This document shows, in pieces, positions 1 to 8,673 of a DNA stretch of 38,634 nt. A program made the translations under genes and the position numbers. How positions within the stretch are numbered: the stretch's first letter is position 1; each line of letters begins with the position of its first letter. This stretch comes from an uncultured Robinsoniella sp. (GTDB taxonomy: Bacteria; Bacillota; Clostridia; Lachnospirales; Lachnospiraceae), in NCBI GenBank assembly GCA_900540475.1, contig UQGG01000059.1, positions 1 through 38,634 of the forward strand, written 5' to 3'. Under the pieces are notes generated by a model that saw only the letters and a program-made list of their open reading frames with translations, was not told the origin of the DNA and searched no databases.

Positions 1-1363
1 AATTCGGACATGTTAGTTATAAGGCTATTCTTCTGTTGAATTTGTAGAAAAACAAGAAAACCTATGCCAGATGAGTTGCCAGAAAATAATTTATAGAGTT
101 GAAATGCTTTTAATTCGGATATAGCCGTGAAATTACTCAGAGCAGTGACAATGTGATTCGAATTACTTATGATGGTGCATCTCCGGAGGCGGAAAAAATC
201 GGATTTACCTGGGAATTCTGCGCGACACCTCTGTGAACTACAGCAGGTGCTTTTATTTGGGAATCAAAAGATACTGTTGTGAATAGAGTTAACGTACATT
301 ATTTAAACCAGTTTGGCTGGCTAACCCAAATGAGCGAAAATGTGACATTCAAAGAGTGTAATTTTATGCCGCGCAGTGAAACCGGCAGAATTTGTACTAG
401 TTATGCAGACCTGCTTCATGTTTCGGGTGCGAAGGGAAAGATATTAATAGAAGATTGTAATTTTTCTCAAGCATTGGATGATCCGATCAATATTCATGGA
501 ACTTTTACACGGGTAGAAGAAAAGCTGGATGATTATACTTTGAAATTACGCTATATGGAATCACAGAGGGGGCTATCATGTAGGAGATCAGGTGGTCTTT
601 GCAACCAGGGATTCATTGACTCCGCTTGACGGGACAGAAGTGATTTATACGGTTATAGAAGCAACAAATCCTTTTGAAAGCGGAGATACTACAGGAAAAT
701 ATATGACAGTTCGATTTGACTGGCCAATACCCCAAGGAATTACCGAAACTATCAGCGGAGAACCCAGATTTGTGGCAGAAAATATAAGCTATACACCAGA
801 AGTCGAAATAAGGAATAATGATTTTGCAGCTATACCGACTCGTGGGATTTTATTTACTACCCGGAAAAAAGTGCTGATAGAAAACAATATATTCCGTAAT
901 ATGGCGATGGAGTCTATCTTTATTTCAAATGATTCTAATGCTTGGTATGAATCCGGCCCCGTAAAAGACATGACCATACGGAATAATGTTTTTTATCTTC
1001 AGAATGCAGATATGGGGGGCAGAGCCAAAGTTTGATTCATTTCCATCCGGAAGTGAAAAACAATGCCTTGGATGTGGATAACCCGGTGCACTAAAATATA
1101 TTGATAGAAGGGAATACGTTTTATCTGGAACAGTCACAGACTGGTAAAATTGTAGAAGCCAAAGCGTGAAGAACCTGACTATTCAATAATACAATCAAAA
1201 AGAAGAATCCGGAAATTACACTCTCAGATGAAGTACAAAATAAAATACTGTCAGTAGGAGAAAATACTATAATAAAAGGAAAGGCAAAAGAAACCAATAT
1301 GTCTAATAATATCGCTGATTCCTGCTTCAGCTTGATCAATAGCGGTATATATGATATCTGCTG
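1..1363 (+). pseudogene. GH110-like alpha-galactosidase, decayed
   Basis: Remnant of a right-handed parallel beta-helix enzyme that most resembles GH110, the family that removes alpha-1,3-linked galactose from blood-group B and linear alpha-Gal glycans. Homologous reading can be followed from about position 118 by switching frame. Family-like segments are ADLLHVSGAKGKILIEDC, DDPINIHGTF, TRGILFTTRKKVLIENN and NAWYESGPVKDMTIRNN. The frame is broken by a TGA at 234-236, a frameshift at the G run 568-572 (the correct frame then reads GYHVGDQVVFATRDSLTPL), a second at the G run 1014-1019 (then LIHFHPEVKNN), a TAA at 1094-1096, and further stops and shifts near 1168-1190. The 5' end is lost or unreadable before about 118. 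It cannot make a full enzyme. The family call is from motif memory; another beta-helix glycosidase is possible. Confidence 0.68.
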
Positions 1364-1634
1364 ATGGAATGGTATGCAGTCGTTAAATAAAATTTTAGTG
1401 GTCTTTATTCTGATAAACTGCTACAATTATTATAAATATAATGATTTAGGATCTATTAAGTAGATATGCAGTATAAAGCATCAAAAGCTTCTTGGTTGTT
1501 TTAGTAGGAAAAACACATGAAGTATTCAGTGATCAATATCTGAGTTATGAGTTCAGGTACCTCTTGCAGATATGTGATTTACCACGAAAGTAAGCTTGTT
1601 TAAGAAATTCATGTTTTACTAAGGAGGGAGTAAT
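1364..1634 (+). promoter_or_regulatory. Leader region of the two-component/ABC operon
   Basis: Non-coding stretch between the GH110 relic and the histidine kinase. A TATAAT box lies at 1437-1442, but the element 17 bases upstream (TAAACT) is a poor -35, so the promoter call is weak. A strong ribosome binding site, AAGGAGGG, is at 1621-1628. I saw no convincing terminator or structured RNA. Confidence 0.3.
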
Positions 1635-3440
1635 GTGAAAGATAAATTAAAATATTTCTGGAATAGTCTAAAAGCTAGATTAATAGGAGCTTTTATTGTA
1701 ACATCGATCATACCAATTTTAATTATTGCCATTTTTTCTTATGTAAACACTTCGCATATTGTCCGTGATAATGCTGTTGAGTTAACCCATGTGAACCTTC
1801 AACAGACTAAAAGTAGTTTGGATATGCTGGTTGATTCCTATGAGGATATATTGTTTCAAATTTATATGAATGATGATATTGTACAACTGGTAGACCGCTT
1901 AAATGCCGAAGAAGACGACACTCTGATAATCGGACAGTTAAGGAGACGGATTCGTGGGATGTTTTATACGAAAGAATATATAAAATCGATTACTATTATT
2001 TCGGATAGCGGTAAAATTGTATTTTATGATCTTTTAACAGGTTCAGGAACGCAAACTTCTTGGGGCGATAGTATAGGAATGACGACGCAACAGCTTTACG
2101 AAGAGTTTTCGGAAGATAATCGTACTCATATTATTCCGACAAAAAAGGCAGGAGTATTCGCAGCTCAAACTTTTTACTTATTTCATATTGGGCATCGTAT
2201 TATAGACTACCAGAATGTAGATAAACAGCTTGGTGTAGTTATGGTCAGTGTAGACGAGTCTTTGCTTCAAAGCATCTGTAATGATAATCAAAATGAAAAC
2301 AGCTTCAATTTTATTGTAGATAAAGATGGCGATATTATTTCCTATAATGATAAAGAAATGATAGGGGAGCATATAATAGACTGGTCTGATGATGAGGATA
2401 AGAGAGAGGAAGGGTATCTTCATTTTGCGCAAAGTAATAATGTTCTAAAAAGTAAATATGTTACTGTAAACTTAGTTCATGATAGTGATTTTGGATGCGA
2501 TATAGTTAATATTTCAAATCAGAATGAATTAGTCAGAAGATTAAACTCTCAACAGAAATTTACGCTTCTGCTTGTCCTTGTAGCTGTGACGTTACTAATA
2601 ATAATTATTGCAGCAATAACGAAGAGAATGATGGGATCTATAAACAGTGTAGTAAAAACAATGCGCATAGCAGGAGAAGGAAGTTTGTCTGTGAGAGTCC
2701 GCAATGATAAGAAAATGCCATCAGAAATACTCACAATTGCAACGCAGTTTAATGCAATGTTGAAAAGGCTACAACACTCAATCTCTAAAGAACAGGAAGC
2801 GAATATAAAACAGAAGAATGCAGAAATTGCAGCATTAGAGGCACAAATAAATCCACATTTTTTATATAATACCCTGGACACCGTTAATTGGATGGCGGTT
2901 GATCATGATGAAATGGAAATTAGTAAAGCAATCACATCGTTAGCATACATATTACGTTATGGAATAGACAATAGTAATGGAATTGTAAAGATAAGTAAAG
3001 AATGTGAATGGCTTGAAAAGTATCTAATTTTGCAGCAAACGAGAATGATGAGTGGTTTTCAGTATGAAATAGATATTGATCCGGATATACTCGATTATAA
3101 AATTCACAAATTGCTGTTGCAGCCTTTTGTAGAAAATTCTATACTTCATGGTTTTGCGGTACCCAAAGAGACTTGTATGCTATGGGTATCGATTAAGCAA
3201 GAAGATAATTGTTTATGCATCATAATACGTGATAATGGTCAGGGAATAAATCAAGAAGTAGTTAAACAAATGAACAATGGTGTATATGTAAAATCGCAGG
3301 ATCGCCATTGTATAGGAATGGAGAATGCTGTTTTAAGAATAAAAATGTATTATGGCAATGAGGCTAATGTCAATATAGAAAGTAAAGAAGGTGAGTATAC
3401 CAGTATTAATATAAAAATACCGATAATGATAAAAGGTTAA
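1635..3440 (+). CDS. YesM-type sensor histidine kinase
   Basis: Membrane sensor kinase that would phosphorylate the adjacent AraC-type response regulator. The 601-residue protein has a TM helix at about 17-36, an extracellular sensor domain (about 40-305, probably Cache-like), a second TM at about 309-328, a HAMP linker, then a HisKA_7TM/LytS-YesM class kinase core. The phospho-acceptor His408 lies in NPHFLYNTLDTVNWM. The ATP-binding N box is LLQPFVENSILHG (about 494-506) and the G box DNGQGI is at 533-538. Start is GTG at 1635, six bases after AAGGAGGG. An ATG at 1633 is out of frame. Kinases of this class in Firmicutes usually control nearby sugar ABC transporters and glycosidases, which fits the operon that follows. 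The ligand is not predictable from sequence. Confidence 0.93.
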   Translation: MKDKLKYFWNSLKARLIGAFIVTSIIPILIIAIFSYVNTSHIVRDNAVELTHVNLQQTKSSLDMLVDSYEDILFQIYMNDDIVQLVDRLNAEEDDTLIIGQLRRRIRGMFYTKEYIKSITIISDSGKIVFYDLLTGSGTQTSWGDSIGMTTQQLYEEFSEDNRTHIIPTKKAGVFAAQTFYLFHIGHRIIDYQNVDKQLGVVMVSVDESLLQSICNDNQNENSFNFIVDKDGDIISYNDKEMIGEHIIDWSDDEDKREEGYLHFAQSNNVLKSKYVTVNLVHDSDFGCDIVNISNQNELVRRLNSQQKFTLLLVLVAVTLLIIIIAAITKRMMGSINSVVKTMRIAGEGSLSVRVRNDKKMPSEILTIATQFNAMLKRLQHSISKEQEANIKQKNAEIAALEAQINPHFLYNTLDTVNWMAVDHDEMEISKAITSLAYILRYGIDNSNGIVKISKECEWLEKYLILQQTRMMSGFQYEIDIDPDILDYKIHKLLLQPFVENSILHGFAVPKETCMLWVSIKQEDNCLCIIIRDNGQGINQEVVKQMNNGVYVKSQDRHCIGMENAVLRIKMYYGNEANVNIESKEGEYTSINIKIPIMIKG

Positions 3441-3452
3441 AAAGGTGATTAA

Positions 3453-4979
3453 ATGAGAGTAGTAATAGTTGAAGATGAAATTAGGATTCGGGAAGGAATC
3501 AAAAAGCTTTTGTTGCGTTCAAAAGAAAAATATAATATTGTCGGCGAATCTGACAATGGACAAAACGGATTATCAATAATCAGAAAAACAAAACCGGATC
3601 TGGTAATTACAGATGTACGTATGCCTTTTATGGATGGATTAGAAATGCTGAAGATAATTTACCAGGAGGGAATAATGGCAAAAGCAATTGTATTAAGTGC
3701 CTACACTGAGTTTGAATATGCCAGAACAGCAATTAAGCTAGGAGTAACAGAATACTTATTAAAACCTATTGTGATTGATGAATTTACTGATGCATTAAGG
3801 AATGTAAGAGAACGGATAAATTGTGAAAGGCTGCAGAAGCCGGAACAAGTAGGGAGTCTTGAACAATTGTTGGGAAGTATATTAAATGGTAGTATTTCTT
3901 TAGAAGTGGAAATTATAGATTATTTGGATAAGAGGTATGATTTAGGAAAAAGTATACCTATTTCCGTAATGTCTGTCTACCTCGAACAGTGGGATTATGG
4001 CAGAGTGGAAAAGATCCGGAGAAATATTACATCAATGATGACGCAAAAAAATAAGTTTTCTTATGTCATATTAGATGATGAAAAACGTCAGTTAATTAAA
4101 TTGATCATATTTGGCTATGGTATGAATGAAAATATACACCGGTGGTTACAGTCATATATCTTACAGGAACAAAGGGAGTTAGCCCATTTAGCTATTGTAT
4201 GGAATGAGTCTAATAATATTTATAGTTTACAGAAAGACGTCGAAAATATGTATAAGTATTTAGACTGGAATATTTCTCTTGGCAATCAGATCATTATCTC
4301 TTGTTCGGCTGTTAAGCATATTCAATTGGTACCATGTGTATATCCACTAGATATAGAATCAGCTATGAAAGAAGCGGTATGTGGGCATAATGAAAAAATC
4401 TTATATGACTGTATAGAAACATTTCATAATTATTTTTGTGGAGAGAAAATATATGATCCCAAAATAATAAAAGAACATTATGTTCGTTTCCTTTGGGCAT
4501 TGATACTTATTTCAGAAGAGATAGGGAGACTGAAAATCGGACAAATTGAACAGCAGAGATTCTTAAAACAGATATCTCAGGCTAAAACAAAACGAGAACT
4601 TATGGATACCACAAAAAACTTAGTTAATAAGATTCAACAAGTTGAACAAGAGCAGGTAAATAACAGGACAGTTAAACGGGCATTATCATTAATTCATGAG
4701 TTTTACCAAAATGGTATTACTTTGGAAGAAATTGCTGCAAAATTGGAAATAACTCCTGAATACCTTGGATCACAGTTTCACCGTGAGATCGGGAGCACTT
4801 TCAGTAGCTATATGAAATCATTTCGCATTAATAAGGCAAAGGAACTGTTATTAGGAACATCTCTAAAGCTATATAAAATCGCTGAGCTTACGGGATATAC
4901 AGACCCTAAATATTTTAGTAAGGTATTCAAAGAAGTGACCGGTTATCTGCCGGTAGAATATCGGAAATTACATAAATAG
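3453..4979 (+). CDS. YesN-type response regulator, AraC output
   Basis: Transcription factor partner of the kinase just upstream (12-base gap). The 508-residue protein begins with a receiver domain (about 1-125): acidic pocket E7-D8, phospho-acceptor Asp54 in ITDVRMPFMDG, and the conserved lysine in YLLKP near 103. A variable middle region follows. A C-terminal AraC/XylS DNA-binding domain (about 408-506) has two helix-turn-helix units, the first in TLEEIAAKLEITPEYLGSQF and the second in LYKIAELTGYTDPKYFSKVF. It likely activates the downstream ABC transporter and glycosidase genes when phosphorylated. The target sites are not evident. Confidence 0.93.
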   Translation: MRVVIVEDEIRIREGIKKLLLRSKEKYNIVGESDNGQNGLSIIRKTKPDLVITDVRMPFMDGLEMLKIIYQEGIMAKAIVLSAYTEFEYARTAIKLGVTEYLLKPIVIDEFTDALRNVRERINCERLQKPEQVGSLEQLLGSILNGSISLEVEIIDYLDKRYDLGKSIPISVMSVYLEQWDYGRVEKIRRNITSMMTQKNKFSYVILDDEKRQLIKLIIFGYGMNENIHRWLQSYILQEQRELAHLAIVWNESNNIYSLQKDVENMYKYLDWNISLGNQIIISCSAVKHIQLVPCVYPLDIESAMKEAVCGHNEKILYDCIETFHNYFCGEKIYDPKIIKEHYVRFLWALILISEEIGRLKIGQIEQQRFLKQISQAKTKRELMDTTKNLVNKIQQVEQEQVNNRTVKRALSLIHEFYQNGITLEEIAAKLEITPEYLGSQFHREIGSTFSSYMKSFRINKAKELLLGTSLKLYKIAELTGYTDPKYFSKVFKEVTGYLPVEYRKLHK

Positions 4980-5084
4980 AATCTAGTTTAGGATATTCCT
5001 CCTTTTTAAGATTTATGGAGTTTTGGAATTCTCTGTTATGTATTATTATAAAGACATCAAATACAAATCCCAGGAGGAATGATT

Positions 5085-6404
5085 ATGAAAATGAAGAAAT
5101 TATTAACATTAACTATCAGTTCAGCTTTGGCGCTGAGCACGTTGGCGGGATGTGGTAATTCAGGTGGTTCAAAAGAAACAACGTCAACAAAAACAGCATC
5201 AGAAAGTGCCACAGCGAATGAAACAGTTGGAGAAAGTCAGAGTACAGCAACGCAGGCAGATACCGGAGAAGTACAGGCAACAGGTGAAACTTCGGATGTG
5301 ACTATCTGGTATTACTGGGAAACAGAAGGCCATCAAAAAGCTTTGGATAAGGTGATACAGGATTATAACAGCTCCCAGGATGCATATCAGGTAACGGCTA
5401 AATATGTTCCGTTTGCAGATTTTAAAAAGCAACTGTCCATAGGGGCATCAGCTGATGAATTGCCGGATCTGGCAATTCTGGATTCACCAGATCACGCATC
5501 CTATGCAACTATGGGAATTTTTGAAGATTTAACCGGTCAGTTTGATGTTTCTAGTTATTACGAAGGAACGGTTAATTCATGCACAATTGATGAAAAACTG
5601 TATGGGGTTCCGTTTGGCGTAAACTGTCTGGCATTATATTACAATGAAGATATGTTAAAAAATGCTGGATTGGAAGTACCGACGACTTGGGCAGAATTAA
5701 AAGAAACATCTACAAAACTGACAAAAGACAATGTGACAGGCCTTGCATTCTGTAGTGTACAGAATGAAGAGGGAACATTTAACTTTGTTCCGTGGCTGTG
5801 GTCAACAGGAGCGTCATCATATGAAATGAATTCAGAAGGTGGAATTAAAGCACTTACATTTGCAAAAGATCTGATTGAAAGCGGAGCTATGAGTAAAGAA
5901 TGTACCAACTGGACCCAGGGAGATGTCATGAATCAATTTATTTCAGGAAATGTTGCAATGATGGTAAATGGACCTTGGCAGATTCCTACTATGCAGCAGG
6001 AAGCACCAGATCTTAATTGGAAGGTTACTTTAATTCCAAAAGATACAGAATATGCATCTGTTTTAGGCGGTGAGAATTATGCAGTAATCAAAGACCAGAA
6101 TACAGAAGGAGCCCTAGATTTCCTTAAGTACGCAACAAAAGAAGAACAAGTGAAATACATGATGGATGCTTTTGGATATATTTCTGCTGATCAGACTATT
6201 GCAGAAAAACAATTTGAAGATGACTCACCATATAAACCATTTGTAGAAGAACTTGCATATGCACAGCCAAGAGGTCCGCTGGCAAAATGGCCAAGCGTTT
6301 CTGATGCGATTTCATTAGCATTTAATGAAGTTATGACAGGTACGGTAACTCCGGAAGAAGCAGCAGAGAAAGCGCAAACAACAATTGACAACATAGTGGA
6401 GTGA
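5085..6404 (+). CDS. Sugar ABC transporter substrate-binding lipoprotein (family 1)
   Basis: Extracellular solute-binding protein that would deliver a di- or oligosaccharide to the two permeases encoded next. The N-terminus is a lipoprotein signal with lipobox LSTLAGC (Cys23 in this numbering), followed by a Ser/Thr/Glu-rich linker to about residue 65. The mature domain has the SBP_bac_1 pattern, beginning DVTIWYYWETEGHQKALDKV, with MVNGPWQIP later in the protein. Start chosen at ATG 5085 because AGGAGG at 5072-5077 is seven bases upstream; the in-frame ATG at 5079 is only one base from it. No ATPase gene lies in this operon, so a shared MsmX-type ATPase is probably used (inference). Substrate unknown; host-glycan oligosaccharides fit the context. 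Confidence 0.92.
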   Translation: MKMKKLLTLTISSALALSTLAGCGNSGGSKETTSTKTASESATANETVGESQSTATQADTGEVQATGETSDVTIWYYWETEGHQKALDKVIQDYNSSQDAYQVTAKYVPFADFKKQLSIGASADELPDLAILDSPDHASYATMGIFEDLTGQFDVSSYYEGTVNSCTIDEKLYGVPFGVNCLALYYNEDMLKNAGLEVPTTWAELKETSTKLTKDNVTGLAFCSVQNEEGTFNFVPWLWSTGASSYEMNSEGGIKALTFAKDLIESGAMSKECTNWTQGDVMNQFISGNVAMMVNGPWQIPTMQQEAPDLNWKVTLIPKDTEYASVLGGENYAVIKDQNTEGALDFLKYATKEEQVKYMMDAFGYISADQTIAEKQFEDDSPYKPFVEELAYAQPRGPLAKWPSVSDAISLAFNEVMTGTVTPEEAAEKAQTTIDNIVE

Positions 6405-6412
6405 TGAAAGGC

Positions 6413-6446
6413 GGAGTATGCGGTTGATTCCCCATACTCCCTTTTT
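6413..6446 (+). terminator. Intra-operon stem-loop with T run
   Basis: GGAGTATG at 6413-6420 pairs with CATACTCC at 6433-6440, followed by CTTTTTG. It lies eight bases after the binding-protein stop and before the permeases. Hairpins here are common in sugar ABC operons and make the binding protein more abundant than the permeases, by partial termination or mRNA protection. Confidence 0.7.
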
Positions 6447-6480
6447 GCGCCCAAAATAAGGATATAAGAGAGGCATTATT

Positions 6481-7380
6481 TTGAATAGAGTAAAAAGATT
6501 TTTTCAGTATGATAATATCGGATTGTTTTTTGCATTGCCGGCATTTGCATATATGATGGTTTTTGTCGGTTATCCGATAATCAGTAATATTATTTTAAGT
6601 TTCCAGGATGTAACCGCTTTTAACCTGGTAAAAGGAACGAAGAGCTTTATTGGTCTCGATAATTATATGGGGATTTTTAAGGATGACGTATTTAGAAAAT
6701 CATTAGCTAATACAATAGTATTTACGGTTTGCTGCTTGGTTGTCCAGTTTGTGATTGGCTTTGCCTTAGCTGTGTTTTTTAATAAAAAATTCAGTATCGC
6801 TAAACCAGTCAGGGGAATGCTTCTGGTGCCGTGGATGATACCGATTACGGTAACGGCGTTGATTTTCAAATTGTTATTTGCAACAGATATAGGAGTGTTA
6901 AATTATATTCTGAAAGCACTGCACCTGATTAATCATAATATTGAATGGCTGACAACACCTGGAACAGCTATGTTTGCGTTGATTTGTGCAAATGTTTGGA
7001 TAGGGATTCCATTTAATATGATACTAATTTCAACTGGCTTGACAACAATCCCACATGAACTATATGAAAGTGCATCAATTGACGGTGCAAATAAATTTCA
7101 AGTTTTTACTAAAATTACGTTACCACTATTAAAACCTACTATTGAATCAGTTTTAATTTTAGGCTTTATATATACCTTTAAAGTGTATGATCTGGTTTAT
7201 GTTATGACAAGCGGAGGTCCGGTGAATTCAACGCATATGCTGTCTACATACTCTTATAAAATGTCATTTGAGATGTTTGAGTATAGTAAAGGTTCGGCAA
7301 TTGCAAATGTGCTATTGGTTATCCTCATGGTTGTTGGAGTGTTCTATTTAAGAGCAACAAACAGAGAGGAGGCAGTGTAA
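6481..7380 (+). CDS. Sugar ABC transporter permease, MalF/UgpA type
   Basis: First membrane subunit of the carbohydrate ABC importer. The 299-residue protein has six predicted TM helices, the first at about 17-37. The cytoplasmic EAA loop that contacts the ATPase reads ESASIDGANKFQVFTKITLP. Start is TTG at 6481 after a purine-rich AAGAGAGG site; no better ATG is present before the first TM helix. The stop overlaps the next gene's ATG by one base (TAATG), which indicates translational coupling. Length and topology are typical of CUT1 permeases. Confidence 0.92.
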   Translation: MNRVKRFFQYDNIGLFFALPAFAYMMVFVGYPIISNIILSFQDVTAFNLVKGTKSFIGLDNYMGIFKDDVFRKSLANTIVFTVCCLVVQFVIGFALAVFFNKKFSIAKPVRGMLLVPWMIPITVTALIFKLLFATDIGVLNYILKALHLINHNIEWLTTPGTAMFALICANVWIGIPFNMILISTGLTTIPHELYESASIDGANKFQVFTKITLPLLKPTIESVLILGFIYTFKVYDLVYVMTSGGPVNSTHMLSTYSYKMSFEMFEYSKGSAIANVLLVILMVVGVFYLRATNREEAV

Positions 7381-8228
7381 TGAACGAAGATACAAAGATT
7401 AAGGGGAAAGTGAATGTGTTTTTATGCATAGGGGCTATTCTAGTGTTTTGTATTCTGCTGTTCCCATTATATTGGACAATTATTACTTCTCTGAAGACAG
7501 AACAGGAGATCTTTCGTAATCCACCGACATTTTTTCCGGAGCTCTTTAATTTTAAATCCTATGCGGCGCAGGTTGAAACTGGAGATTTTAATATGTTTAA
7601 GTCATTTGGAAACAGTTTGATAATCTCATTTGGAGCGATGTTGATTGCGGTAATTTTAGCAGTACCAGCATCATACGGAATTGCGAAGTACCGTTTCCGA
7701 GGCAGAAAAGCGATGCTGCTCATGTTCCTGGTTACACAGATGCTGCCGGTTTCAGTATTGCTTACACCAATGTTTATTATGTTTAAGAATATGCATGTAT
7801 ATAACACGTGGATCGCCGCAGTATTGGCAGACGCAACTATAGGTATTCCATTTTCGATACTTATTCTCAAGAATTATTTTGCCGCGATACCGAAAGACAT
7901 GGAAGAAGCAGCGTATATAGACGGATGCAACCGGTTTACTGCATTTATTAGGATATTATTGCCGATAGCCAAACCAGGTGTCATGGTTTGTGCAATATTC
8001 TCGTTTCTTTATGCATGGGGAGATTTGGCGTATGGTATGACTTTTATAATAGACCAGCAGACAAGACCTATAACGGCAGGTATTTTTAATTTTATGGGGC
8101 AATACGGTACAAAATGGAGTTATCTAACGGCGTTTGCAGTGGTGACAATCATACCAGTGGCACTTATTTTTATCTTTATGCAGAAATATATTGTTGGAGG
8201 TATGACAAGCGGGGCGGTAAAAGGTTAG
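7380..8228 (+). CDS. Sugar ABC transporter permease, MalG/UgpE type
   Basis: Second membrane subunit of the CUT1 importer, 282 residues. It has an N-terminal TM helix (about 12-32), the usual block of further helices and an EAA loop, EEAAYIDGCNRFTAFIRILLP. The C-terminus ends in a glycine-rich tail (VGGMTSGAVKG), usual for this family. It starts inside the stop codon of the preceding permease. Its TAG stop directly abuts the 5' end of the group II intron remnant that separates it from the GH31 gene, so the intron did not disrupt the protein. Confidence 0.92.
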   Translation: MNEDTKIKGKVNVFLCIGAILVFCILLFPLYWTIITSLKTEQEIFRNPPTFFPELFNFKSYAAQVETGDFNMFKSFGNSLIISFGAMLIAVILAVPASYGIAKYRFRGRKAMLLMFLVTQMLPVSVLLTPMFIMFKNMHVYNTWIAAVLADATIGIPFSILILKNYFAAIPKDMEEAAYIDGCNRFTAFIRILLPIAKPGVMVCAIFSFLYAWGDLAYGMTFIIDQQTRPITAGIFNFMGQYGTKWSYLTAFAVVTIIPVALIFIFMQKYIVGGMTSGAVKG

Positions 8229-8660
8229 GTGCATCCAGAAATAAAGAGTGGATAGTTTAGCGGGGTGGAAGTTCCGAAATTTTACAGTGTCTCAGAGGTC
8301 GACGCAGTCTAACTATGCGGAAGGCAACATCGCAGCAAGCGTTAAAGATTCAGCGCGAGTTTGCTGTGGCTTTGGCGGAGGCACAGGCTGTCGGATATTC
8401 CCATACTACCAATACTCCGGGTTATATCCCGAAAACGAATGGAAAGAAGTGACCACTAGGAATTTTGCGGTGAAAACCAGGCAGGAAAATGCTGTGTAAT
8501 CCCAAAGACAAATGGGAAACGGCTAACCAGGAAGTTGAAAGAGATGAAGCAATGGATAAAGAACAACTGTAGGATGTTATTATGAAGAGCCGTATGCGGA
8601 AAAGCCGCATGTACGGTTCTGGAGAGGTTTACACATTGCGAAATGTGTGTTTACTAAACC
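8229..8660 (+). mobile_element. Group II intron remnant, no maturase ORF
   Basis: A 432-base non-coding segment between the permease stop and the GH31 ribosome binding site. Its 3' end carries a recognisable domain V (8587-8619): GAGCCGTATGCGG, an AAAAG loop, then CCGCATGTACGGTTC, including the AGC catalytic triad. A domain VI-like hairpin follows (8626-8660), with ACACATT pairing with AATGTGT and GGTTT with AAACC. The 5' end begins GTGCATCC, close to the GTGYG start of bacterial group II introns. No reverse transcriptase or maturase frame is present and the segment is short for a complete ribozyme, so it is probably an internally deleted copy. The exact 3' boundary is uncertain by a few bases. 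Splicing would need a maturase in trans and is doubtful. Confidence 0.68.
8587..8619 (+). ncRNA. Group II intron domain V hairpin
   Basis: A 33-base hairpin with the near-invariant domain V layout: GAGCCGTA pairs with TACGGTTC, and ATGCGG pairs with CCGCAT across a short AAAAG loop. This is the catalytic core of the ribozyme and the most diagnostic part of the element. Confidence 0.78.
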
Positions 8661-8661
8661 C

Positions 8662-8668
8662 AGGAGGA
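8662..8668 (+). promoter_or_regulatory. Ribosome binding site that decides the GH31 start
   Basis: AGGAGGA five bases before ATG 8674. The same reading frame is open upstream to a GTG at 8647, but that part lies in the intron's domain VI hairpin and should not be coding. Confidence 0.75.
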
Positions 8669-8673
8669 GAAGA

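Noticed and set aside
5000..5060. Terminator or operator before the sugar-binding protein gene
   Set aside because: Only short imperfect inverted repeats (around GGATATTCC and GGAATTC) with no stable stem followed by a T run.
8248..8499. 83-codon open frame inside the intron remnant
   Set aside because: No ribosome binding site, no family features, and it lies in sequence explained by the group II intron.
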